Shown one piece after another: positions 22,901 through 29,244 of a stretch of DNA of 29,244 nt (positions are counted from its first letter, which is position 1; every line of letters starts with the position of its first letter). The notes below the pieces were generated by a model, which searched no databases, had not been told where the DNA came from, and worked only from the letters and a program-made list of their open reading frames with translations. Location of the stretch: contig DCJV01000074.1 in the NCBI GenBank assembly GCA_002320555.1, forward strand, positions 7,851-37,094, in the 5' to 3' direction. The DNA is from Ruminococcaceae bacterium UBA1691. GTDB taxonomy: Bacteria > Bacillota > Clostridia > Oscillospirales > Acutalibacteraceae. A program made the translations under genes and the position numbers.

Positions 22901-23100
22901 GGCTCGATATAGATCCGGTCGGCAAGCCCGCGATCCGTCATAATGGTAGACGGATTGGAATTGATCAAAACGGTCTCAAGGCCCTCCTCCTTCAGTGTAC
23001 GAAGCGCCTGCGTCCCGGCATAATCAAATTCCGCCGAACGGCCGATCACCGCCGGGCCGGAACCGATCACCAATACTTTCTTTATTTCGTTATGCTTCAT
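19942..23100 (-). CDS. carB: Carbamoyl-phosphate synthetase large subunit homologue with degenerate ATP sites
   Basis: Full-length (1052 residues) CarB homologue by overall order: KKVLVIGSGPAVIG, SNPSTIMTD, GWKEIEFEVMRD, GIHAGDSIIVAPAQTLTD, SKATGYPVAQVA, an oligomerisation linker, then KKVLVLGAGPVTIGYGIEQD, NNNPDAVSTDF, SISVCPTQT, and a C-terminal MGS-type allosteric domain (about 925-1052, GGVFISVRDSDK, YATAGT). Key residues are missing. In the N-half, the metal-ligand Gln is Arg283 and the Asn is Asp299 (Glu297 kept), and the glycine loop after GG reads STID. In the C-half, the RPSYVLGGRAM-type loop is replaced by TAGEHN (701-706), and Gln, Glu and Asn ligands are Arg809, His821 and Ser823. 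Carbamate phosphorylation should not work as in known enzymes. It overlaps carA by 11 bases and has GAGGAGG upstream. Gene symbol marks homology, not proven activity. Confidence 0.9.
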   Translation of the reverse strand: MKHNEIKKVLVIGSGPAVIGRSAEFDYAGTQALRTLKEEGLETVLINSNPSTIMTDRGLADRIYIEPLNIDIVKRIIEKEQPDSILPTVGGDPALELGLGLSMNGFLEEHHVHLLGVGPAIIHSVQDRQSFVEALERAGVPGVAAKVVGTVQDAVAFAKEAGYPVRVRPAYTLGGSTIDLCPDEATLLEMAQKELHTSLIRQILVEKCISGWKEIEFEVMRDRMGNCISVCSMENLDPVGIHAGDSIIVAPAQTLTDGEAETLRACALQLVDSLGIEGNCSVRFAVRPDGGEYAVLEADPRISRTSALVSKATGYPVAQVAAKIALGYTLDEILNPVTGCTTACCEPAIDYCVVKFPKWSFDRFDEAERRLDDSMKATGEIMAIGTSFELAFMKAVRSLKMQLDTPHLPKLSAFSDEEILQLIERSNDERIFAVYAAVKRGIPFDTIYRMTEIDPWFLSKMKNIADMEAALAAGADEDTRYRAKNMGFLDETIERLSGEKLAHPSHSTYKMVDTCAAEFDAERPYFYSAWDDDNEALFMRNGRADRRKKVLVLGAGPVTIGYGIEQDYCAVHCVDTLREMGYEAIIANNNPDAVSTDFQTADRLYFDPVTPEDIANILATEKPWGAVLQFGGLSAVQMARMMKAAGVCVLGAQDQQAELLGDRHAFDRLLEDLGIPHPAFRMTAAGNADEIARELGFPVRLTAGEHNAIAYTGTDLSRFIEQEGLTENAPIMVQKYYIGTGMELNVVTDGADYLIPGIAEQIERAGIHTADSISVCPTQTIPEKEKERAVEYAGRLALALRTPCLVNVRFVYYDHEIYLFHASVTQSHSVPFLTKATGISAAAVATRCMLGEKLSDMGYGTGLIEPDAYCAVRVPVFSFDQIGGLDTQLGLEMKSTGEAFGIAHTFEDALLKGLAASGMRLKRKGGVFISVRDSDKQEAIGLADRFSQLGFDLYATAGTCKMLNENFIAASAVRKIHEGTPNTMDLLESNKIVYVVSTSQKGRQSIIDDIRIRRKALERQIPTFTSLDTAYALTRCLSNKRTLEDIELVDLA

Positions 23101-24193
23101 TGCGGCAGCCTCCTCTCATCCGATCCATAAATGCGTCATAGATCCATGCCGTATCCTGTCTTCCGATTCCATCGGATGGCGTAAATTCCACGGAGAATGC
23201 AGGAGTGCTGCAATAGGCAATGCCTTCGACTGCGCCGTCATTTACATTGGTCATCGTAATTTCCGCAATCCCCTGCGGGAGGCTCTGCGCGGCGACTGAA
23301 TAGCCGTGATTCTGTGTGGTGACCATGATGCGGCCCGTTTTCAGAATCCGGACCGGCTGATTCGATCCGCGGTGTCCTTTGGGCATCTTGACCACTGTCC
23401 CTCCGGTGGCAAGCGCCATAACCTGATGACCAAGCCCCACACCGAAAAGCGGTATTTTCGCTGCAAGCAACTCCCTCGCACAGTCGATTAGACAGGGCGC
23501 GTCATCCGGGTCACCCGGGCCGTCAGAGAAAAGAACGCCGTCCGGATGATCCGCGAGGATTTCCTGCGCGCTCGTAAAGGCAGGCACCAGCGTCAGTTCA
23601 CAGCCGCGCCGCGTCAGCGCCCCAAGCACACAACGGGGAAAGCCGCAGTCGATCACCGTAACCCGGTAAAGCGGATTTTCCGCCGGGATATGCTCCGGCT
23701 CCTGAATGGTAACGGCCTCCACCGCGCCCGAAATGGTGTAGGCTTTGATCCTGTGCAGCAACGCGTCAAAATCATTGAGCGAATCAGTAATGGCACCATT
23801 GAAATAGCCCTTGTCCCGCAAGGCACGTGTCAGCCTGCGCGTGTCAATTCCGCAGATGCCTACGATATTGCGTTTGCGGAGATATTCATCAAGCGTGACT
23901 CCCCCATTCATCGCAGAAGGCGTATCGCACCACTCGCGTGCAATATATCCGTTCGCCATTATATTGGAAGATGCTGCATCCTCTTCTACGCCTCTATTTC
24001 CCACCAGCGGGTACGTCTGCGCAACGATCTGCCCATAATAGGTCGGATCGCTGAGAAGGGACTGATAAGAGGCGGTACAGGTGTTGAAAACGACCTCGCC
24101 CACAGTTTCGCCCACTGCACCCATAGGATACCCATGAAATACCGTGCCGTCCGCGAGCACCAGATAGGCCCGCTTTGCCCTTTTGCTTTCCAT
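23090..24193 (-). CDS. carA: Carbamoyl-phosphate synthetase small subunit homologue lacking the glutaminase triad
   Basis: A 367-residue CarA homologue of normal length. The N-terminal domain (about 8-150) keeps AYLVLADGTVFHGYPMGAVG, GEVVFNTCTASYQSLLSDP and VGICGIDTRRLTRALRDKG. The class I glutamine amidotransferase domain (about 176-360) keeps SDGPGDPDD, GLGHQVMALATGGTV, GHRGSNQPV and TTQNHGYSV. The nucleophilic Cys of FGICLGHQ is Gly253 (FGVGLGHQ), and the His and Glu of FHPEA are Thr338 and Ser340 (FTPSD). The family triad Cys-His-Glu is therefore absent, so glutamine hydrolysis by the known mechanism is not expected. Start at 24193 follows GGGAGGTG. It sits 16 bases after pyrF and overlaps carB. 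Symbol denotes homology. Confidence 0.9.
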   Translation of the reverse strand: MESKRAKRAYLVLADGTVFHGYPMGAVGETVGEVVFNTCTASYQSLLSDPTYYGQIVAQTYPLVGNRGVEEDAASSNIMANGYIAREWCDTPSAMNGGVTLDEYLRKRNIVGICGIDTRRLTRALRDKGYFNGAITDSLNDFDALLHRIKAYTISGAVEAVTIQEPEHIPAENPLYRVTVIDCGFPRCVLGALTRRGCELTLVPAFTSAQEILADHPDGVLFSDGPGDPDDAPCLIDCARELLAAKIPLFGVGLGHQVMALATGGTVVKMPKGHRGSNQPVRILKTGRIMVTTQNHGYSVAAQSLPQGIAEITMTNVNDGAVEGIAYCSTPAFSVEFTPSDGIGRQDTAWIYDAFMDRMRGGCRNEA

Positions 24194-24209
24194 ATACACA
24201 CCTCCCGAT

Positions 24210-25142
24210 TTACTTAATTGAAATGGCCGGAATACAGGCCGTAATCTCATCCCGCATGCGGATTGCTTCACGCCGCGCCGCATTTGCATAATCGCGCTCG
24301 TCGCAGCCCTCCTTCTGCCATGCGCACATCAGCGCACGGGAGGAATTGACGATTGCGCCCAGCCCGTTTTGATCAAATGCGGGACATACCCCCTGGGCGC
24401 TGCCCCCCTGCGCGCCGTAGCCCGGCACCAGGAAAAAGGTATGCGGCAGAGCTGTACGCAATTCCTCCAGCTGATCGGGATAGGTCGCGCCAACCACCGC
24501 GCCAACGCCGGAATAGCCGTGGCGCCCTGGCAAATCGCGGCCCCAGCGCTCGCACAGATCGCCCATCATACGGTAAACGGGACGGCCGTCGATGAGCTGG
24601 TCCTGTACCTCGCCGGAAGAGGGATTGGAGGTCTTCACCAACACAAAAATGCCTTTATCCTGTGACTGACAGATATCCACAAGCGGCATGATCCCGTCGC
24701 TGCCCAGATATCCATTGACCGTCAGCGCGTCGCCGCCAAAGGGAGCAAGGGTGTTGTTTTCAACTGCAACCTTTCCCAGATGCGCCGTTGCATAGGCTTC
24801 CATCGTAGAACCGATGTCATTTCGCTTTCCGTCCGTAATCACAAACATGCCCTTCTCCTGCGCATATCGGATGGTCTCATACAAAGCGCGTACTCCGGGC
24901 CAGCCATACATCTCATAATAAGCGCACTGCGGCTTGACAGCGGGAACGATATCGCACAATGCATCAATCAGCCCGCGATTAAACTGCAGTAGTGCATCGG
25001 ACGCGCCTTCCAACGTTTCTCCGAAACGCCCAAAGGACTCTTCTCTGATAAAGGAAGGAATATAGCTCAGCTTTGGGTCCAGGCCTACCACAGTGGGATT
25101 TTTCAGTACGGCAATTTTTTTAATCAAACGGTCCAGAGACAT
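24210..25142 (-). CDS. pyrF: Orotidine 5'-phosphate decarboxylase (long, type 2 form)
   Basis: Decarboxylates OMP to UMP, the last step of de novo UMP synthesis. The 310-residue protein is of the longer PyrF type: NPTVVGLDPKLSYIP, PAVKPQCAYYEMYG, the catalytic ITDGKRNDIGSTMEAYA (Asp-Lys-x-x-Asp network intact), VLVKTSNPSSGEVQD, GAVVGATYPDQL and the phosphate-binding FFLVPGYGAQGG. The ATG at 25142 lies about 8 bases after AAAAGGTGG; a start eight codons earlier overlaps this site. It is between pyrC and carA. Confidence 0.96.
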   Translation of the reverse strand: MSLDRLIKKIAVLKNPTVVGLDPKLSYIPSFIREESFGRFGETLEGASDALLQFNRGLIDALCDIVPAVKPQCAYYEMYGWPGVRALYETIRYAQEKGMFVITDGKRNDIGSTMEAYATAHLGKVAVENNTLAPFGGDALTVNGYLGSDGIMPLVDICQSQDKGIFVLVKTSNPSSGEVQDQLIDGRPVYRMMGDLCERWGRDLPGRHGYSGVGAVVGATYPDQLEELRTALPHTFFLVPGYGAQGGSAQGVCPAFDQNGLGAIVNSSRALMCAWQKEGCDERDYANAARREAIRMRDEITACIPAISIK

Positions 25143-25197
25143 AACGCAAACCACCTTTTCTCTCATGATCGCTCACATAGAGCATGTCGTTTCACTG

Positions 25198-26469
25198 TTA
25201 TCTGCGATACACCAGATTACCGCGGCAGAAGGTATATTGAACGCATCCTCGAAGCTGCAGGCCTTTCATGGCGCTATTACGGGATTTTCCATGGAAATGG
25301 GCCGGGTCGACCGCCCAGGATTTTTGCGGATCAAATAGAACAAGATCGGATCTGCCGCCTTCTCTGAGGGCTCCGCATGGCACCCGAAGAATTTTGGCGG
25401 GAATCGCCGACATTCGATATAAAAGCTCCGGAAGGCTCATGATCCCGTTTTCAACCAGGAAGGTAATCCCTGCCGCCAGAGAGGTCTCCAAACCAACAAC
25501 ACCGTTGGGAGCTTTTTCAAAAACAGCCTTTTCTTCTGCAGTATGCGGCGCATGATCGGTTGCAATCGCATCAATTGTCCCATCGCGTAAGCCTTCCAAA
25601 ATCGCCCGACGGTCTTTCTCCGGGCGCAGTGGTGGGCTCATGCGGTAGTCCGCATCGCGGCTCAGCAGCTTTTCATGCGTCAGCACGAAATAGTGAGGGC
25701 AGGTTTCTGCAGTGACCTGCGCGCCCATTTTTTTTGCCGCACGAATCATATCAACACTCACCGCCGTGCTGACGTGGCAGATATGAACCGGAACGCCCAG
25801 TGAAAGGGACAACGCAATCTCGCGCGCCGTTCCTACATCTTCTGCTGCTGCCGGGACGCCCGGCACGCCGAGCTTTTGTGAAATCTCGCCCTCATGGATC
25901 AGGCCATCGCGCGTCAGGGCCCTGTCTTCACAGTGCGCCAATACAGGCATCTGTAATTTGGCAGCGCGCTTCATCGTCTCTGACATTAGATATGATGTGG
26001 CAACCGGATTGCCATCGTCCGAAAAAGCAACCGCTCCCGCTTGTTTCAATGCCTCGAAATCGGTTAGCTCCTTGCCGGCAAGCCCCTTGGTAACTGCTGC
26101 AACCGGCAGCACACGCGCTTTGGCCCTGGATGCCTTCTCCAGGATATAACGGATTGTCTCCGGAGAATCAGCGGAGGGTAGCGTATTCGGCATCGCGGCA
26201 ACACTGGTGACGCCGCCCGCTGCAGCCGCCTCGCAGCCGCTTTCAATATCCTCTTTATGCGTCAGCCCTGGATCACGCAAGTGGACATGCATGTCCACAA
26301 GCCCCGGTGCAAGGCACAGGCCATCTGCATCCAGCAAACGGTCTCCCTGCACAGAAAGACTGGTTCCAAGCTCGGAAATCCGCTCTCCTTCCAGCCTGAC
26401 ATCGCCGATTTGATCAATGCCGGCCGATAAATCTATCAGGTGTGCGTGACGGATTAGCAATCCAGACAT
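25198..26469 (-). CDS. pyrC: Dihydroorotase (class I)
   Basis: Zinc amidohydrolase that cyclises carbamoyl aspartate to dihydroorotate. The 423-residue protein has the metal motif DMHVHLRDPGLTHKED (HxH), GVTSVAAMPNTLP, AFSDDGNPV, LAHCED, PVHICHVST, TAETCPHYFVLT, SPPLRPEKDR and ATDHAPHTAEEK (final metal Asp), all as in active class I enzymes. AGGAGG lies 5 bases before the start at 26469. It is the first pyr gene of the operon here; the pyrB, pyrE and pyrR genes usually linked to it are not in the window. Confidence 0.96.
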   Translation of the reverse strand: MSGLLIRHAHLIDLSAGIDQIGDVRLEGERISELGTSLSVQGDRLLDADGLCLAPGLVDMHVHLRDPGLTHKEDIESGCEAAAAGGVTSVAAMPNTLPSADSPETIRYILEKASRAKARVLPVAAVTKGLAGKELTDFEALKQAGAVAFSDDGNPVATSYLMSETMKRAAKLQMPVLAHCEDRALTRDGLIHEGEISQKLGVPGVPAAAEDVGTAREIALSLSLGVPVHICHVSTAVSVDMIRAAKKMGAQVTAETCPHYFVLTHEKLLSRDADYRMSPPLRPEKDRRAILEGLRDGTIDAIATDHAPHTAEEKAVFEKAPNGVVGLETSLAAGITFLVENGIMSLPELLYRMSAIPAKILRVPCGALREGGRSDLVLFDPQKSWAVDPAHFHGKSRNSAMKGLQLRGCVQYTFCRGNLVYRR

Positions 26470-26510
26470 AACACGCCTCCTCTGACCTTTTTTGATTTGC
26501 TAAGATACTG

Positions 26511-26550
26511 CAAACGAGCCTTCCACCCAAACAGGCAAAAGGTTCGTTTG
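26511..26550 (-). promoter_or_regulatory. Inverted repeat between the PBP gene and pyrC
   Basis: Arms CAAACGAGCCTT (26511-26522) and AAGGTTCGTTTG (26539-26550) pair at 11 of 12 positions with a 16-base loop. There is no following T-run on the minus strand, so it is a leader hairpin or weak terminator rather than a canonical one. The 98-base gap shows no clear promoter and no recognisable PyrR attenuator. Confidence 0.45.
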
Positions 26551-26567
26551 TTTGTAACGTTTTTTTA

Positions 26568-28874
26568 TTATGGGGTAATACCGCCTAAAGCATTCTCAAT
26601 GGCCTGCCCGGCCTGATCAAGCGCATTGGAAACGACATCCCCTGCCTGGCCGATGGCATTGGAAACATTGCCCGCGATGTTGTTCAGAAGCCCGGAACCG
26701 CCGCAGGAGGTGCACTCCGCGGGCGTATCGGTGATCTTATACCAGCCTTTTTTCTTTGAAGTGCAGGAAGGAGAAGCGATCAAGCCGGTCTTTGTGCAAT
26801 ACTCCTTTTCGACCGTAAGGCCGCTCTTCTCAAATTCCTTGGCAGGCAAATCCTTGTGAATTTTATCAAAAACCTTTTTAAACAGGATCGCGGACGGATT
26901 GACACTTTCAGGGACTTTAATATATGCAGGCGTATCATAACCATACCAGGTGGCGGAAATATAATAAGGCGTGCCCGCCACAAACCAGCGGTCCTTTTGA
27001 TCCGTCGTCGTACCAGTCTTGGCCATCGTCTGAAAGCCGCTGACGGCATTCGCCTTTGTCGTGCCGTACCCGGTGTTTGCCTGCAGCAGCTCGCACATCA
27101 CGTCAGCCGTGTCCGGAGAGAGCGCCTTTTCGCCCTTTACAGAAGTCTGCAAGAGGGTTTCGGAGCCGGAGCTGTTGGTCACTTTGTAATAGCAATAGGG
27201 CTCATAATACGTACCGCCGTTGCCAAAAGCCGCAAAGGCCGCCGCCATATCAAGTGTAGTAACGCCTTGCGTAAAAGCGCCTGTTACAAGAGGCGCCCAG
27301 TCCGCATCTGCCTTTTCCAGGGTGGACAGATGAAAACGGTTCTCCAAAAAGTCAAACGATGTTTTGATCGTAATTTTCTCCAGCATACGGGCCGGTACAG
27401 TATTCAAAGAGTGCATCAATGCATACTGCAGCGGGTGCAGGCCTCCATCGCCCGGATCATTGCCGTAGTTTACAGGCCAAGGTTTACCATCAACATAACG
27501 GGAAGCCGAATCCCGAATCATAGAGGACCAATAATAGAGATTATTCTCAATCGCGGGCGCATAAATGCTCAAAGGCTTGATGGAAGAACCTGGCTGACGC
27601 TTAGAAGATACAGCGCGATTTAATCCACGATTCTGCGTCTTTTTACCCGCACCGCCTACAATGCCTACGATCCGGCCCTTGTAGTCCATAACCGTCATAG
27701 CGGATTGTATCCCTTTGTTCATCATATTGTTACGGTTATAGAAAACATCCTCCATCGCGGCCTGTACATCAGGGTCCATGGCCGTATAGATTTTTAGGCC
27801 GCCATAATAAACCTTTTGCGTCGCCTGCTGTTCCGTCAGGCCATATTGCTCCATGAAATCGTCAATCACCTGATCGACAACATAATCTACATAATAGCTC
27901 TGGATCTTGCTTTCCGTCTGCGTTGACTCTTTGTCATCCTTGTGCGCCGCTTTATATTCGTCGCTGTTGGTAAAAACGAGCTTATAATTGATTGCCTCGT
28001 CATATTCCTCCTGCGAGATTTCCTTCGTCTCCAGAAGGACATCCAGCCCATATTTTTGCCGGGTCTTATTCTCCTTCGGATTGACCAGCGGGTCATATTT
28101 ATAAGGATACTGTGTGATGCCCAGCAGAGCCGTGCATTCCGCAAGATTTAGCTCGCTGACATCCTTGCCAAAGTATTTTTCCGCCGCCGTTTTTACGCCA
28201 TAGCAGCCCTCGCCGAGATAAATCGTATTGAGATAAGCCTCCAGAATTTCATCTTTGGAATAATTGCGCTCCATATTTAATGCGTAGAGGATCTCGTTAA
28301 ATTTACGGACGATCGTGACTTCCTTATCGCCCGTCAGATTTTTGATCAGTTGCTGCGTAATCGTAGAACCGCCCTGCGACAAACCGTGCATAAAGACTGC
28401 GGAAGCCGTGCGGAACCAATCGACGCCATTGTGCTTTTCAAAGCGTTTATCTTCAATCGCGATCGCAGCTTTTTTCATCTCTTCCGGCATCTCACTGAGA
28501 CTCACCCAGATGCGGTTTTCTGAGCCATGCAGACGTGTTACCTCAACAGGCTGCTGCTTGTCGTCGTATGCATATACGATTGTCGTCTGATTCTGATTTG
28601 CCTTATACTCATTCAGGTCAATCGCTGGATCACCATGCGTGAAAACGAAGATATAAACAAGCAGCGTCATGCCGACGATCAAACAGGTCAATGCCAGAGT
28701 CGACAGAACCCCAAGCAATACCTTGATAGGGGTGGAAAGCTTGCGGCCTGCTTTTTTGCTGCCCGGCTTGCGCGTACGGGGTGCTTGTCCCTTGCGAACC
28801 GAAGAATGATGGGCAGCTTCGGCTTTACCAGCCGCTTTTTTCATAGGCTTGGAATTTCGTGGATCGTGATTCAT
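26568..28874 (-). CDS. Class A penicillin-binding protein (PBP1A family)
   Basis: Bifunctional peptidoglycan glycosyltransferase/transpeptidase, 768 residues. A basic cytoplasmic tail (1-50) precedes a membrane helix (about 50-78). The GT51 domain has AIEDKRFEKHNGVDWFRTAS (catalytic Glu141) and QGGSTITQQLIKNL. The transpeptidase domain has SxxK at Ser430-Lys433 (RQPGSSIKP), SxN at 489-491 (HSLNTVP) and KTG at 619-621 (MAKTGTTTDQKDRWF). A short C-terminal extension contains four Cys (CTKTG, SCTS, ECTSC) and ends in an Asn/Ala/Gly-rich helical tail. The ATG at 28874 is 11 bases after AAGGAGG; a GTG three codons earlier is too close to that site. A sigma-A promoter lies at 28905-28910. Read-through into pyrC is possible. 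Confidence 0.95.
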   Translation of the reverse strand: MNHDPRNSKPMKKAAGKAEAAHHSSVRKGQAPRTRKPGSKKAGRKLSTPIKVLLGVLSTLALTCLIVGMTLLVYIFVFTHGDPAIDLNEYKANQNQTTIVYAYDDKQQPVEVTRLHGSENRIWVSLSEMPEEMKKAAIAIEDKRFEKHNGVDWFRTASAVFMHGLSQGGSTITQQLIKNLTGDKEVTIVRKFNEILYALNMERNYSKDEILEAYLNTIYLGEGCYGVKTAAEKYFGKDVSELNLAECTALLGITQYPYKYDPLVNPKENKTRQKYGLDVLLETKEISQEEYDEAINYKLVFTNSDEYKAAHKDDKESTQTESKIQSYYVDYVVDQVIDDFMEQYGLTEQQATQKVYYGGLKIYTAMDPDVQAAMEDVFYNRNNMMNKGIQSAMTVMDYKGRIVGIVGGAGKKTQNRGLNRAVSSKRQPGSSIKPLSIYAPAIENNLYYWSSMIRDSASRYVDGKPWPVNYGNDPGDGGLHPLQYALMHSLNTVPARMLEKITIKTSFDFLENRFHLSTLEKADADWAPLVTGAFTQGVTTLDMAAAFAAFGNGGTYYEPYCYYKVTNSSGSETLLQTSVKGEKALSPDTADVMCELLQANTGYGTTKANAVSGFQTMAKTGTTTDQKDRWFVAGTPYYISATWYGYDTPAYIKVPESVNPSAILFKKVFDKIHKDLPAKEFEKSGLTVEKEYCTKTGLIASPSCTSKKKGWYKITDTPAECTSCGGSGLLNNIAGNVSNAIGQAGDVVSNALDQAGQAIENALGGITP

Positions 28875-28904
28875 AAAATTCACTGCCTCCTTTTCTATTC
28901 GGTT

Positions 28905-28913
28905 ATTATAGCA
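28905..28913 (-). promoter_or_regulatory. Extended -10 promoter for the PBP gene
   Basis: On the minus strand TATAAT (28910-28905) preceded by TGC, an extended -10 element, 30 bases before the start codon. The -35 region (TAAACT, 17-base spacer) is a weak match. Confidence 0.65.
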
Positions 28914-28996
28914 TACTTTCGCGGAAAAGTTTAGTAATTTTCAAAAATTCGTTTCTGGTAAAAACTGAAACAGGGATAGGCCATTTCCATTCTCTG

Positions 28997-29026
28997 GTAT
29001 AAAGCCGAAAAAATAAGCGCAAAATA
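28997..29026 (+). promoter_or_regulatory. Candidate sigma-G (forespore) promoter
   Basis: GTATA at 28997-29001, 18 bases, then CAAAATA at 29020-29026. Against the B. subtilis sigma-G pattern (GHATR, N18, CATWHTA) this is a perfect -35 and six of seven at -10. It is 36 bases before the plus-strand start at 29063. Confidence 0.5.
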
Positions 29027-29062
29027 AAAGCGAACTTGTTTAGAAGCGGAGGGAGAACCCAT

Positions 29063-29244
29063 ATGATCAGAAAAGGAATCCGCATTTTTTGCGCGGTCTG
29101 TCTGATATTCTCTGTTGTCATTTTGACAACGGACGCAGTCCGCACTTCCGTCACCGGAGTGGAAACCGAAGCCGCCAGCACACAGGAATCCGCGCAGGCG
29201 CCTTATACGCTGGGCGTATATCAGGGAAAAATTGCCTCTTTCCA
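29063..29244 (+). CDS. Secreted or membrane-anchored protein of unknown function, possibly BofC-like (partial, 3' end off window)
   Basis: The first 60 codons only. ATG 29063 follows GGAGGGAG by about 7 bases. A basic N-terminus (MIRKGIR) and one hydrophobic segment (about 8-23, FCAVCLIFSVVILTTD) make a signal peptide or anchor, followed by a Ser/Glu/Ala linker and APYTLGVYQGKIASF. The last stretch resembles the tyrosine-glycine pattern (Y-x-L-x-x-Y-x-G-x-I-A-x-F) seen in small spore-former proteins, including the end of BofC; this is a resemblance from memory only. The sigma-G-like promoter upstream would fit a forespore-secreted protein. Confidence 0.6.
   Translation, partial: MIRKGIRIFCAVCLIFSVVILTTDAVRTSVTGVETEAASTQESAQAPYTLGVYQGKIASF

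Noticed and set aside
19942..24193. Reading carA-carB as an ordinary functional carbamoyl-phosphate synthetase
   Set aside because: Overall homology is clear but the triad and ATP-site residues, checked codon by codon on the given sequence, are absent.
26475..26495. PyrR-binding-loop-like sequence at the pyrC ribosome site
   Set aside because: The match is mostly the Shine-Dalgarno sequence itself and no flanking stem was found, so it is not listed as a feature.

Overview
The window is about 29 kb of chromosome from an endospore-forming, low-to-mid GC Firmicute, most likely a Clostridia member near the Ruminococcaceae/Oscillospiraceae. The evidence is a complete spoIIIA operon (AA to AH), clostridial-style gene order (asp23, nusB, a Kae1-like gene, xseA, xseB, ispA, dxs, tlyA), AAGGAGG-type ribosome binding sites and the cell-wall gene content. 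I see no tRNA, rRNA or CRISPR array, and no intact insertion sequence.

Layout. Bases 1-6636 (minus strand) are a tightly packed housekeeping operon read from a sigma-A promoter near 6809-6836: asp23, nusB, a Kae1/TsaD paralogue, xseA, xseB, ispA, dxs and the start of tlyA. Bases 6911-12153 (minus) are the eight-gene spoIIIA operon, which builds the mother-cell side of the sporulation feeding channel. It is interrupted between spoIIIAG and spoIIIAH by a roughly 230 bp repeat-bearing insertion flanked by an 18 bp duplication of the spoIIIAH ribosome-binding region. Bases 12296-14071 (minus) carry a GT-C-like membrane glycosyltransferase with a strong terminator. Bases 14072-14712 are AT-rich and look like decayed sequence. 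Bases 14713-17056 (plus) hold an LCP cell-wall ligase, a string of four hairpins, and a TauE/SafE transporter split into two overlapping half-genes. Bases 17044-26469 (minus) are a pyrimidine operon (pyrC, pyrF, carA, carB, pyrK, pyrD, a histidine phosphatase, ruvX) closed by a terminator overlapping both converging genes. Bases 26568-28874 (minus) are a class A penicillin-binding protein. At the right edge a divergent plus-strand gene begins behind a sigma-G-like promoter.

The standout observation is the carbamoyl-phosphate synthetase pair in the pyr operon. Both genes are full length and open, with normal operon spacing, yet the glutaminase triad of CarA (Cys-His-Glu) reads Gly-Thr-Ser. The second ATP-grasp half of CarB has lost its glycine-rich loop and its metal-binding Gln/Glu/Asn (now Arg/His/Ser). 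The first half has two of three metal ligands replaced and a changed glycine loop. The other pyr enzymes in the operon keep their catalytic motifs. This looks like a preserved pseudo-synthetase with an intact C-terminal allosteric-type domain, either a repurposed protein or a duplicate in early decay. All residue comparisons are from memory of the families, without alignment software.
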